From the NCBI GenBank assembly GCA_027382625.1, contig JAJKFJ010021713.1, positions 40,078-104,077 on the forward strand: DNA of 64,000 nucleotides, given 5' to 3'. The translations under genes were made by a program, and so were the position numbers. Positions 43,901 to 57,200 of this stretch are shown here, piece after piece. Origin of the DNA: Tetmemena sp. SeJ-2015 (lineage: Eukaryota > Ciliophora > Spirotrichea > Sporadotrichida > Oxytrichidae). Each line of letters begins with the position of its first letter. The first letter of the stretch is position 1. A model generated the notes under the pieces. The model was not told the origin of the DNA. It did not search any database and worked only from the letters and a program-made list of their open reading frames with translations.

Positions 43901-46900
43901 ACTGACTCTATTTATCTGATTCGTGTTGAGTTTATATTATGGATTTAGAATTAATTTCCTACTTATTGCTACTATTATCTCTTCATTTGTTGTTATTGCT
44001 TGAGGGCTTGAATTGCTTGTTGGTGATTAGCAGAATTTTGATTTAAAGTGTTCATTAATACCTTTGGTCTACTCTTTGAAGAATTAGGCTCCTTCTGATA
44101 CTAAATGTTAGAGAACTTTTAACCATCCTCTAAGTGAGTTTGATCTATCTACAAAGACTTTAGATTATTCTAGAGATCGTTCTAATTGTTTATTAAGGTC
44201 CCCGCATTTTTACCTTTCTTCTTTCCCTTTTTCCCCTTTGGGGTATTTTTGTTGTAATTAAAATATTTAGAATTAAAGGATATTTATTAATTGTACATCT
44301 TATCAAAATTTTCGATGGCCTCGATGATGTTATTTTACAGTTCTTCAAGTTCACTTGGTGAGAGATCATCATTAGCATCTGAATCTTCATTTTCACAGCA
44401 ATCAAGACCGTCGTCATCTGAATCATCAGACTCTGAAGAAATATTTCCATTCTTTACTGGCTTCAATTAAGATTCATCGGCCTATTCTTGATTTTGAGCA
44501 TTACCTATTTTGGAGGGAGAAGTTAGGTTTTTCATATCTCTTTTTAGCAATTTGTATATAGATTTCAAAGTCCTTTTTTCTCCATTTTCTTATTTGGCGA
44601 TTCCCTAAATTGGAAGTTTTTGCTTTTTTATTCTGAATGGTTTTCTTTTTGAAGGGTCGTCTTAACTTGCATCTCTAAAAGAGGAAGTTTAATCTATTTA
44701 GAGTGTAGACGCTTTAGAGGAGTTTTCCTCTGCTGATGAGCGCTTTGCTTCATGAACTATATCAACCAAAGCCGATCTTTTGGCATCATTATTCAAAATT
44801 TGCATTTAACTTTTTTCTTGTTTACCATTAGGAACATTGGAGAGTTAATTACTCTGATCTTTCAGGGCAAGAGACTAAGCTCTCTTTTAAAGTCCTGGTG
44901 CACCTGTGGCTGAGCTTAGCGAAGCTCTATTACCTTAGAATTCTTTGCCCTTAGAAACATTTTAAGAGGTTGACCTGTCTGCTGTAGAATTCTGCAGATT
45001 CTTTCTCTCATCAGTATCTGACAAAGCCTACCCTACTGGTGCAATTTCTGTTTTATTTAGACCAGCCAGTTATGACTCTTATTGCTTTGAATAAGCTTGC
45101 ACTAAATCTTTCGCCTTCATCTTCTTCTTTTTATTTTTAATCTACTGCTTTAAGATGAGCTTTTACTTATCATCCTCCTCCACTAGTACCTAGTACTCAT
45201 AAAATCCACTCCCCAAAAGTTCACCCATCTTTTACAGATGCTCAGTGGTAAGGGCGATAGTTTAACGGTCTTTGTTTATAAACCCATGAAAAGAAGCCTC
45301 CAAAGTGAAGCAATTCATGATGCCGAATTCCTTCCAAAGCACTACTCTTGCAGCTTTGAGTTTAGATTTCTATATTCTGAACTTGCAACTAAAGAAGCGA
45401 AACATTTCGGTTCGTTCAGAGAGCAATTTGGGAAGAACTCTCATCTTGAGGTATCTCTCATTGTGCAAAGGAAAGTATGGTCCATAAATGAAGATTGATT
45501 TTTTCCTAGAGTGACCATGAATATCGATGAAAGAGGCTATTGGCTCGGGCTCTTTGGCATTAGCTATTATATCAGAGACAAGCTACTTGATTTAGCAAAC
45601 TGTAGGATGAAGCTTGGTATTAGGTGAAATAAACTACCTATTTAGATCATTTCCACACAGTCCAGTTCTATAATTTCCAACAATTACTCCATCAGGATTA
45701 GTCATTGGAATAATCTTAAAGATTATTCTCTTTCTTAGTTCGATCGCTTCAGGATTAGTTGGACTTGTGATGAACTTTAGAAAACCTTCCATAATGAAGG
45801 AGGCATTAGTTTCACCAGGATGAACTCTTGAGCAGATTATTATGTATTTTTTGTACTTATTTAAGGGAGGACTTGACTCTGATTCGACCTCACTCGTCAA
45901 GAATTCTTACGCATCTATCTCCTCAAAGTTTACTTTATTCACCCGACTAGTTACAGTTATCATTGGAACTTCTAACCCACTAATAGACTTACACAACTAA
46001 CTTTCCTTCATGAACTGATTTTAAATGTCTGGAATTGCTGTTCAAATTCAATTATAATAAAGAGATAGTTTGATGATCCTTGACAACTGTCTTCACTAAG
46101 TTGTATAGTCTTGAGAATGTGTAAGGGACTGAGTAAGAAAATTAGACCGTATCATTTTCATGAAGAAATTCATGTTCAAATGACAGTTAGAAATACTTCT
46201 TGTATCTTATGACGTTAACATATCTCTATCCATAGGGAACTTAACTTAATTTAGATAGCTTGTAGACTATATTCTCACCTCCTTTAATCCAGCCCTCATT
46301 TTCAATGTTTTACTTGTTTTTTCTCTATATTTCGTTGTGTCTCTTACTCAGTTAAAAAAAATACTCAAAGAGAAACCATATTAAAATCTATCTTCAGTAT
46401 ATTGATCTTCATTCCTTGATGGTAGAGTGAGGCATTTTTTGTGAAATTTACAATGTTGAATTTAACTTTGCCAACTAAGCCATTGTTCATAACAGTAAAG
46501 TTAAACCACTGATGGTGGCCTCTAGTATTTGAATCTACCCTCATGTATAAATCATACTCCATGTCCTTCACTTAGATCACCATGTCTAAGTTCCCAGACT
46601 CGTATCTGGAATCAAAGTGCAATGTCTACTTTTTGAATACCTTGGGACTCAAAATACTCTCTTGAGATAAGATCTAAGGATTCATTCCAGTAAATTCTCT
46701 AGGCTGTTCCTCCCTCTTTCTTTTTTATCCTGCAGCCATTGCTTCAAGTACGTTCATATTTGGGGGAAATTTGAATTTGTAAGAGTCGTTAGTCTTTAAA
46801 AATCAACAAATTAATTGTAAAGATGAGAAATATCTTGTTCGCAAAGGCTTTATGCATTTCGAGGGAGTCTTTAAATCTGTGTCCATAGTAAGAGATATCG

Positions 46901-48729
46901 AATTCTTCTCCAGTAAGTGGATTTACAGGAATATCAAACCACTCATAGTCAAAGAAAAGTGGTATAGGAGCACCTGTAATATTAATCGAAGGTTTCCATC
47001 TGTAAAGTTATATTAGCAAAGCAAATTCAGAATGTTCAGTTTACTTACCCAAACATCATGTCAGGCTTCAAAGAGTACTGTGAGGTTATAATAGGAATAG
47101 CTAAGGGAACTGAATCGAGAATATTTTTTCTTATCTCTTGTTCCTCTTCATCATAAATTGAAAGAAGATTATTTTATGAGGAGGCTATTTCAATAGCTCT
47201 TTCAGGATCATCTGACTCTCTGTACCCCTTTTCTGTTCTTTTCTCCTTAATTTGCATAGAAAGTTGGCTCTCTATATTTATCTTAACATTCATTGTACAC
47301 TTACAGTTGATCTCAGGCCCGTTTTCTGGCCTAGGTTTCATGAATTTATCGATTAAAAACTGATGACCAATTTTATTTTCACCCTCAGACTCCTCTTCAA
47401 ACTTCATCATCTGAGGAATTTCCACTTAGATCTTGATCTTCATCGCCGTTAGTGTTAGATTTGGATCTCTTTTCACTATTTAAATCATCCTAACTGAGCT
47501 TGGATGAGTTATTTTCTCGCTGATTGTTTTCTACTCTTTTGACTTTCCGATTTCTTAATCTTATAATGAGTGATGGAGTTTTTGAGACTTCAAATGGGAA
47601 CTAAGACTAAGGTTGCTGAGAGTCATGTTGCTGTTACTTTGAATATAGCTCCATCATTTATAAAAATTAACACTTCAAAATTACTATCAAACTTATTTAC
47701 AACTCAGTTAAAATATTTATTTACTAATCTTTTTAATGTCTTCACTAGATTTTAAAGCTATAAGAAAAAATTGGGTTAATCCTTACCTCTGTAAGGTCTT
47801 AAAAATTATCTTCATCCTAGGCATTGATTTTGAGAATCATTCTCTGATAAACTTCAAGTTATTCTTATTTAATATTAAATGAAACACTTTTTTAATTCTT
47901 CTAAGTCTGCGATTCGTTTTAACTTTAGCATCTTTATCTTTCAGTCGACTTTATTCTACAAGACTCTACTCGAAGCTAGTCATAGTCTTCTAATTAAAGT
48001 TCATGAAAGCCTTTAGAGCCTCTTTTAAATTCTAAGGTTGAAGAGTTTAGTGTGATATCAATTTTACCTTAAAAGACGAGCAAGGAAGCTTTACTTAATT
48101 AGCTTGGGATTACTTTGACGATGTTGATGATGAGTATTTGCTTCATAAAAATAAGTTTACTTAATAAAATCCTGCTTTCTTGGTGTTGAATAAGATTTTG
48201 AAACTGATTGAATTGGAATCTGAATGTGTCCCATACTTTGTCTATGAATTTCTATAGTCTTATTAGCTCATTAAATATAGTCTTACCCCATGGTCACTTG
48301 TTTAGATTGTATTCAGATCTTAAAAAATATACATTAACTTTTCAATAATCTTTAAAAATCATAGTTCATCATTCCATTGCTATGATGTTCTATACTTTTC
48401 ATTCTAGAAGCTGCTGCTTATTTCTCTTGCCCTTTAAAGTTGTTAGCTTTATTCATATCTACTGAGCTAAGCACGCTACTGTGGCTTGTTAGAGATGAGG
48501 CAGGGTTTTAAGCGAGGAAACCCATGGGCTTTTGCTCAAAGTGATGGCTATTTTAAGCTTAAATAGTTTGAAAGTGCTGCTAATTAACAGCACTCTACCC
48601 TTGCTTCTATTTTATAGCAGGCCCTTTAAACTTGTTTTGAGCAGTTTGATGCTGAGAGTCTTGAGTTCTCTGCGTGCTCTAACCAGAGGGCGCAGCTGAA
48701 GTCTGATTGCTGTAGCTTACTGAAGCCAT
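40946..48729 (-). CDS. Cytosolic carboxypeptidase (CCP/AGTPBP1 family, M14) with long Q/N-rich region
   Basis: Zinc carboxypeptidase that trims glutamates from tubulin tails; in ciliates it would act on axonemal and basal-body microtubules. Start ATG 48729-48727 (MASVSYSNQTSAAPSGQSTQ), then a Gln/Ser-rich leader. The CCP N-domain is at about 46350-47450: WKPSINITGAPIPLFFDYEW, PPNMNVLEAM, YDLYMRVDSNTRGHHQWFNF. The M14 core is at about 45150-45900: SRVHPGETNAS (Zn ligands H and E), FKIIPMTNPDGVIVGNYRTG, GNDLNRQ (Q encoded by TAG), FIDIHGHSRKK (third Zn ligand) and NCFTLEASFHG (catalytic Glu). All key residues are present. Downstream is a very long Q/N/S-rich region with an acidic patch (about 44390) to GRMGSKQALLKPGRQ and TGA 40946-40948. 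Whether this tail is one gene with the enzyme or a second gene is unsure. At least one 40-bp IES and one 49-bp intron lie in the N-domain. Confidence 0.88.
46794..46833 (-). other. 40-bp IES in carboxypeptidase, pointer AAG
   Basis: CTT (AAG on the coding strand) occurs at 46794-46796 and 46834-46836. Excision of 40 bp joins LEMHKAFANK to TNDSYKFKFPPNMN and restores frame. It begins ATATTT, not GT, so it is not a canonical intron. Confidence 0.75.
47000..47048 (-). other. 49-bp intron in carboxypeptidase (GT-AG)
   Basis: GTAAGTAAAC...CTTTACAG on the coding strand. Removal joins SLKPDMMFG to WKPSINITG across a split Gly codon. Confidence 0.8.
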
Positions 48730-49378
48730 TTATTTACACTCTACTTTTCTATCGTGAATTCTATTATTTATTTGTTTTTTGTTTTAATTTAAAATTTGAA
48801 TAAGTCTCTCGCTGAAGTAATAATTGCCACTTAATGTGGAGTGAAATTGGGGAAATTAATCACTCACTTATTACATTATATCTGATCGGAATTTCTCTTC
48901 CCTCTCGAACTAAAGACTTTGTTCTAATAAATATGAAAGCAATTTTCATTTTTAAATTGTTTTGGCATTTTCATGCAGCTATCCCTAACTCAGCCATTTA
49001 TTCAGTTAATGTTAAATAGAGTAGTACTCTTAGCAAGGGAGCGCTGATTTATTCTGATTATCTCTATTTCATTAAATTTAGAAAGGAAGAGGGAGAAATA
49101 ACAAGAGCTGTTCCTGAAATATTGCTAAAATTGTTTGTTAATCCTTCCATAATTAACTAATTTTCCACTTGAAGGATTTAGAACACTCGTCTTAGAGCCC
49201 TGTGTTTTACTCCCCCAGCATATAAAATAAGAATAGGAATAGTTATTTCAAAGAGCTCGTTGGCATGTAACTTAATTAGCAAATTGAATAAATTATTAAT
49301 ATCAAACTTAATACAAACTTCATCAGCCACTAAATCATCTAACTATATTCTCTCTTTCTCCTCTTGCTCCTCTTCTCC
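48730..49378. other. Spacer with overlapping unsupported ORFs
   Basis: About 650 bp. With the ciliate code a + frame is open from ATG 48834 for about 112 codons (MWSEIGEINHSLITLYLIGI...), and a - frame is open from about 49157 (MEGLTNNFSNISGT). Neither resembles a known protein and they overlap, so no gene is called. Confidence 0.35.
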
Positions 49379-50946
49379 TCACTCCTCTTCTTCCATATCC
49401 TCTCTATGCTCTTCTTCTTTGTCCTCTATATCCTCTTTCCACTCAAACTCTCTGTCCTCTACCTCCTAATTATCTACCTCTTTGACCATTACCTCTCTCT
49501 CATCTTCCTCTCATAGACTCTAAATATATTAAGCATAGCTAACTATTTTACCTCTTGGTTGAATTGCTCTTGCGCGCTGATCTTAGCTGATAATGCTATT
49601 TACACTTCCAACCCTCTCTCAGGAAATGCTCTGAGATTTATGATTGAAAAACTTTAGCTTCTCTAGCCGCTCTCATAGTAAGGATTGCCGATTCCTCTTT
49701 CAAAGTCAGGATCTCCAGCATCATCACTCATACCCAGTCCTCCGAATAACTTCTGATCGAAATGCTCCATCTTACTCAATAAATCCTTCTGAATCATAAC
49801 TAACTTCTCTATCAGATTTCACCTTTTGCTCATCAACAGAAGACCTTAACTCAAGGTGATCATCAGCTTTTCAAATCAATTATTTGAATAAAATTCTCCA
49901 CTTATAAGTATATTAAAAAGCTTTTGTAAAATTAAAAAAATATTAAATTTACTCTATCCATAAAGAATCATGCTTCTTAAATTATTTGCTTTTATTGATC
50001 ATCTGCATCTCTTTCATGAGCTCTTGCGCCAATAAGCTGCTGGGAATCTAATCTTCTCCTCTTGACGACTGATTTCTGATGGCTTCTTTCCTTCACCTTT
50101 GGTCTCTTCAACCGCATGCCTCAGTCTTTTATCTCCTACTTTGCTCTCCTCCTCATCTTCATCATCCTCCTCTTCCTCAAACTTGTCTTATTCTAATAAT
50201 TATTTCTATTTTACTTTATTGCCACTTTCCTGTTGCTCGTCGTTCAGATTCATCTCAGATTAGGCATTCTAGAGTCCTTAAAAATGTTTGATAGCTATCG
50301 CTAATTAAAGTCCCTTGAAGTAATCTGCCAATACTTGCTGATACTACTCATCTTCAAAGTCTCTTTGCAGCTATTTGATCAAGACTGCTTGCACTGAAGA
50401 TATTTTTCCACCTTTTCTAGGCTCCTTCTGCTCAGTATCCTCATCCTCATCATCGATCTCCACATCATTCAAAAATTATGAATCACTTAGACTATTATCA
50501 TACCAGCTGTCCTCGTCATCTCCCTCACCATCAATCCTCATTTTCAAAGCTTGTTCTAGCAAATAAACACCATCTTATTATAAATGAATTTATGGTTCAG
50601 GTGAATCTGCCTACACTTCATCATCCAAAATAGATGATGATTCTTGTTCTTCAACCTCTCCCTGTCTCTGGTCCACTCCACTTTACGAAGATCTCATCTA
50701 AGGCTGTGCAGCAAGTTGCTAGTCACTCTGCTACTAGGTGCTGCTTGCCTAAGTACTTATCTAGGTTGATGAACTAGATTGACTCAAGTGTGGTGCAGCT
50801 ATTTAGGAAATAAGAAATTCATTTTATTGATTTTATCCTATATAGATATGAAAATGAAAATGAATTTCTTTTTTCTTCAATACACTGCTAACCTGTGTCT
50901 GATTGCCAAATATAACATTCTTGTTTGAAATGTTCTGTCCCTACAT
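49379..50946 (-). CDS. Unknown acidic protein
   Basis: Start ATG 50946 (MQGQNISNKNVIFGNQTQ), with TAG as the second codon. A GT-AG interval (50799-50892) leads to a Ser/Gln-rich stretch (SSTQISTQASSTQQQSDQQ). Acidic blocks follow (DGEGDDEDSWYDNSLSDS, DVEIDDEDEDTEQKEPRKG), then a helical block LIKQLQRDFEDEQYQQVLAD with YFKGLQLAIAIKHFQ, more acidic runs (KFEEEEDDEDEEESK), DLLSKMEHFDQKLFGGLGMS, FERGIGNPYYESGQRSQSF, and a Glu-rich end (EDIEDKEEEHREDMEEEE) at TGA 49379-49381. No domain recognised. The composition suits a nuclear or chromatin-associated acidic protein, which is only inference. Confidence 0.6.
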
Positions 50947-51286
50947 CTTGGATAATTTGAAATAGAATTTAATTAAACTTACTTTAATCACTCACTCTTA
51001 ATATCGCGAGAGAATATTTATTTTCAATGCTACTGAATAAGATGAACAATTTTATTCTTAAGGATATATTCTCGATTAAATATTATAGATATGAATTAGT
51101 GTATAAAAAAATTTCAGTGATCTAGAAGTATAATTCTAACCATAAATAAATCTATTTCGCTCAGTTATAAGTTAAAAATTTCTTTATATAATCTGGCAAT
51201 TCACTATACGCATTGAAACAATTAAAGCCATTTAATGAAGAATGAAATTATGAATTAAATATCTCTATAATACGTTTTATTAAGTG

Positions 51287-54200
51287 TCATTTAAAGAAAA
51301 TTTTGAGTTACTGGATCTATTCTTGGTTTAATTTATCCAAGGGCAGTATCTTAAGTGTCATATTCATTATATATGAGAGAATGAATGGTGATTTGTGGAT
51401 ATTGGTTCTAAACATGTGGTGCTTTATCTTGTGGTAGCTGCTGAATGAGAAGGTGCAAATTATTATCAAAAGGATAAAGATGAAGCAACTGAACATTACC
51501 AAATAATCTCGAACTAAGTCATCGTAGAACTGAAGAGTAGACTGGGTTGCCTTGTCCTTGAAAAGCTAAGCCATGTTTATCATAACAATAAAATAATTTC
51601 ATTCTTTAATCATCAAGAACTCCATGATTTCTGTAATCTCTAAAATTGCAGAGTCATTTAATCTTTCTTTAAATACAATAAATCATTAAGCTTGGATAAA
51701 AGCCACGCCTCGCTCCTATTTTTAGTATTCATGAACAGAATTAAAAAATCATAAAGATAATTATAGAGATACAAATGCAATTAGAGAATGTTATCTTGTT
51801 GAATGATGGCACCAAAATAGGTGAAGCCGTTTGAGAAGCCTTAGTTGAGAACTCCGTTTCCAGCTTTCATGCAAATATCTCTTAAGGGATCTGAGGAGTT
51901 ATAAGTCAAGTTGCAATTCTAGTTGCTTTAAATAAAAAATATAGCTCTCCAACTTATTGATGAAGTCTTCTATCGATTTAATATTTGCTGGAAGTCTCTT
52001 GCGGAGGTTTGTGTATCGAACAAATACTGCCTACCTGGAACTCAACCCTGCTGATAAGGCATCAGTCTTTGGATTCTCATACAACGGATATAAAATATAA
52101 TATTAACAAGTTGTCTTTAAATTCTAGTAATTAAGTAAAGATGGAATAACTTTAAGATTAAGACTCATTGTTTTAAAAATAAAATGAGGATAGCTTATAT
52201 TTCTAATAAGGTTTTCTTTGAAGTAGGACACATAAGACTAACTGCTCGTTCCTCTACTATAAATTAGAGAAAGACTGTCGACAGTGCTTGAGATGGCATC
52301 GAATACTCTCTTAGACATAAAGTATGAACCTAAGAAGTAGTTTAAATAATTTATTAGTTATTTATTTAAAGTAGGAGGAGAATATCACATTTATATCAAA
52401 TTTATCACAATAAGCAGCAAACTGGACAAGAAGATTCTTATTCTTAATTTGAACTGAGATTCCTTGATGACAGAATATAAAAGATGGTATAATTATCTAG
52501 TGTTTTATAAATATTATGAAGGAAATTTTTTAATTAGATCAGAATATAAATTTGCATAAACCTATAAATAATGTTTACATTTATGAATATAATTGATGAC
52601 TTTCCTTTTGCTCTCTTATTTTTCTTCAAGTGTCATGTCCTGCTCTTTATTTTTGTTTGCATCATGTGGTTGATGATGGTGGTGTTGGTGATGATGATGT
52701 GTTTTGAGAATATCATTTTGTGAATATAGTTTCTACTCAGTTATAAAATATGATTACGTGGGATCTTAGCTCCTTCTCACTGTAGCTTTAAAAGTCTTGT
52801 TCTATAATAAAACATACAACTTATTGCTTTATTTAAATAGTTCAGGTATTTGTGGGAGCTCTCCCTAACTGTGATCTAGATTAGCACTGATTGAGCTGTT
52901 ATTATGCTTTGAGATACTTTGCTTCAAGTGGAAGTCAAACCTATTAACATTTTGTGAGGTGATATTCCTCTTTTGGTCTCCCTAGTTTCTAATCTTAGAA
53001 AGGTTATTGGAGGAGTGGGCGAACTCGGAACTGTTGCTAATCCTTTTCATGGACTACCTCATCACATAACCAACTTTGCTTGATCCGAGGGGGACAACCA
53101 TTGACCCTTCCTTTTACTCCTCCATAATAAAATATTGTGATTTCAATTTATATAAAATTATAATTGAGGGATAATCAAGAGAGTAACTAATGTCGTCCAA
53201 ATATGCAGATTAGGAGTTATCTTTCATTGACTAACTTACAAATTAAGGTTTTATAACTAGGATTTTAGAATTTCTCTTTTTTTAGACATACAATCAAAAA
53301 AAGTAAGGAAGCTTATAAATATTTTGGATTAATTTAAGAGAATTGACTAAATTTGACTAGTTTTGCTTGCCCTTGTTTCTTTAGTTCTACTGCCTCTGTC
53401 TTTTATACTTTTTGATTGAAATCAGTGCATTTAACTGTAATAGGCATTTATGAAATCTAAATGGAAAAGCGGAGCTGAAATTTATAAATTAAATTGGTAA
53501 CAGGAAACAATTAGCTCATTTAAGGAAACTGGGTCGAGAACTAAAAAGAAATTGAGGGCCACATATTTCCTGTCAAATATCATTGCCATCAAAGGAGTTA
53601 CCACCAGTCCAACTATCAAAATTCAAAGTAATCTTTAACCTCTTATTTCATTAAATTGAGCAAATAGATATGATGATTGCGGTTTCGGTAGATATATATT
53701 TTCTCTTGAAAAAATTAAATTTTAGAGTCATTACTCTCTGAAGCATGTGCAAGGATATCCTATCCAAATTTATCCCTCACTTATTACACTATGTATCTAA
53801 TTGAGTCTAACCCATTTTGGTTCACATAGTAGAATATTCTCTCAGGGTCTGAAGGTTGATATCCTTTGCTCTTATTGGGCTTTAGAGTTTGGATTGCTAG
53901 TTGTCCTTTTTGCTAACTGAGATTCAGATTGTAATAATCCAACAACCTGCTAACCTTGAAATGTAAGAAAAATTATAGGAATTTTAAGTAAATCAATTTA
54001 GTATAGAGATTCATTGCAAAAGTTAAGGTCTGGTTACTTGTGGCTATGGATCCATCCTAGTTAAGAGTTCGGAGGAATACATTCTTCGAGTCCAGATACT
54101 TTCTGAAAGATGCGGAATAGCCAAAAGCGCTTTGATCTAGATTTTACTGTAAAGCCTTTAGTTCTGTAGTAAGCTCGAATAGTCTTTGGTTTAAAGCTGT

Positions 54201-57200
54201 GTATTTGTCTCCTCCTATGAAGTTGAAACTCTTACTCTCATATCCATTCGCTATGAGAGAAAATAATGCATCCTCACAATTAATGAATGAGTGAAATAGA
54301 TCTGACAAGCACTCTCACTCTATTATTGACACTGTCTCTTTGGGCTGCATCTCTGTAGCATTTTAACTCAAGACTGAGCTAATTCGTCCTTTCTAACAGC
54401 AAATACAAGTTTACTCCACTGATCACAAGCATAATCGCAAAGATTAGGAAGGTAAGTTGAATGATCACTTTCAGAGACCTAGGCGTCTACTTCCCTAAGG
54501 AGGAGAGGCCTTGCTTAACTATATCCTACTCAAAGTTAGTGTAAGAATCTGAGGAAGATGCTGAGTGCAAGTCTTCACTTAGCTCAAATCCCTGGTCTGC
54601 AAAGTCAAAGTTGCTTAGGTCTTTTGCTTCATCCTAACTTTCAGCAAGCTAAGATGAATGAATGAGTTTGGTATCCCCTATTCCCCCTACATTTTAAAAT
54701 ATAGATTGTTGTCAAGAATCTTCAGAATAACTACAAACTGGTCTACAATTCCATTTCCATATCTCTCTTAAGAAATAATTGCGAGAGCTCTTCCCCTTCG
54801 TGACTTGGAAGGATCAAGAAATTAGAAAGTCTTCAACTAGTTGATGATCTCTAAGTTTAATGAAAATTATTTTGTAAGTCTAAGTTAAATTCAAAGATGA
54901 GCTCGTAGATGGATTTCTCTGCTGATTCATTTTGCTTCAAATTCAAAAATTCTTTGATCCTCTAGAAATCTACTTCAAAATTATATTCAAAAGTCTAAAA
55001 GCTATTATATTTCTGGAAAGATGTCTTAAATACGCAACTTATCGCTATCTACTCTCAGATCGTTTGTAGTTAGGTATTTATTGTTAAATGAGAGTAAGGC
55101 ACAGCAACTCTCACTTATCTCATTAATCTAGCCAGTGTTATCACAAAGAAAGAATAGCAAGTGATTGATAGGATATTTTGCGCCGTTCTTTTAAAGCTAC
55201 ATCTCTTAAATGGGAGTGATAAATTAAGAAATATGCTATTGTTTTTAGTGATGAATAGGATGACAGTATGAGTATTTATTATAGAGTAATGAAATGAAGC
55301 ATAGAGTTGAACCAGTATTGCATAGCCCTCTTTATTTAGGATGAATCAATAAAGGTTCATAAAATAGTATATCACATATTTTTGAACTAATTTGAGAGAT
55401 GATGCATGAAATTAGACTCGCCTGTTGTTTAGAACTTGTTTAAAAACTTCTCATGATTTTCTCTAACCAATCTAGGTTGAAATAAAAATCAATAGATTAT
55501 TTAAGCTGCATGAATCCCACCTTTTAGTGTTTCATTTCATCTGGCATGTATCCGAGTAGCTTCAAGATTGATTAGTTTGCCAGAATTATTTTTCCAAAGT
55601 CTGCTTGAGATGTGCTTCCAAGTATAAGACCTAAATCAGTATCTGCATAAAACTTCATGCTGTTTGACTTGAATAACTTCTGCATTGTTATAAGACTCTT
55701 CATCTTGTTCAAGTAAACTACGAATTGAAAATTTACTCATAGAATCAATTAGAGCGAGTAGATTAATTTTACAGCTCAAACTACTGGTTATCATTGAGTA
55801 CTAATTTTTAAACTAGCGCGTAGATGTGATAGATTTGGTGATCAGCATATTTTGCAGTCTCTGTAACTTTTTGAAAATAGTTTTGAGTATTCTTGACACT
55901 CTCTGACACTGTCTCTCCTCCTTTGTGAACTAAGGGTATATCTAAGTCTTCATTCTAATTCAAGAGAGTCTTCCAGAAGTCCAACACATCATAATTGAAT
56001 ATTCAACAGACAACAACATTTGTAAAACTTAATTGAGCTATTGAACTGAGCCATAGAATTTCTATGTTAGGTGATTTACTTTTATGAAATGTTCGTGGTC
56101 TAGATTCTCTTTCCCCATGAGATCTGGGATAGGTCCGCTTGCATAAGTTCCTCCAGAGTTGTTGGCATCGTCAAAGATATTAAAATAACACTATAGATGA
56201 TTCCATACTTCCTGTGACGAAAACCATTTTCATACTGTGTCTTTTGAGCTATCAGTTTAGTTGTCTCTGAAATTAAAAAAGCTTCATTCACTCTGTAACT
56301 TATGTTATCTAGGTTATTTTTATTAAATAAATTCTTAATTAGGTTTGAAAGAGATTCTGGATCAAATTACCTCATTTAATTTATTCCTACGAAAATATTT
56401 CTCTTGTAGAAATTCAGGAAGCACTGATATCTCAATTGCAGCACTATTCATTAGCTAGCTTTTATATAATTTTAATAGAGCCTTTAAATATAAAATAAAT
56501 TTATATCATTAAAAGAGCATTTTAAAAAATATAATTAATAATTTGTTAATATGGATTTAGGGAATTTAGTTAGAGCTTGCTTATATAGTAGATTTATGTA
56601 TTCCTTAAAAAATAAATCCATGAGATAAGACTGAATAAGTTTCTGAAGATCTATCTTAATGATTGGACTAGCCTCTATATCCTTCACAAAATTTGCATCT
56701 GTCTTTTTATCTTAGGAGTGAGCGACTATATTCATATCTATTAAATAATCACTATCAATACGAATTTTAAAATGACTTTTATATCTGAGAAATTATGAGC
56801 TGTAGCACCTTTTCTTTGATTTTTATTCCTCTTATAATCCGACTCCTAAACTTGCTTAAACTTGGAGACTGATTTTCGTTTTTATTCATTTTGGAAATCT
56901 AACTCTATCTGATCCATGTCTGAGGGGACACTCATAATCATCGAGTTTTAACTTTGATTTTGAAATGTTATCTCCACTCTTTCCTTGTTGATAAATTGGT
57001 TTGTCAAAATTGGAGTCTCAAATTGTTTTAAGATAAATTTATTCATGTAACTAAATTTTAAAATGCTGTTGCGATTGTAGGATAAAACTTGTTTAAGTTA
57101 TAGCCATTTAGAAGCTCCAACTCATCTTCATACAAATCCAAGAAGTAGTCATTTTGCGAGCCTTGTGCTCTCTTTATGATTTGCAAATTAAAAAATATTT

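Noticed and set aside
49260..50566. Ser/Leu-rich plus-strand ORFs
   Set aside because: Antisense of the Glu/Asp-rich acidic protein on the minus strand.
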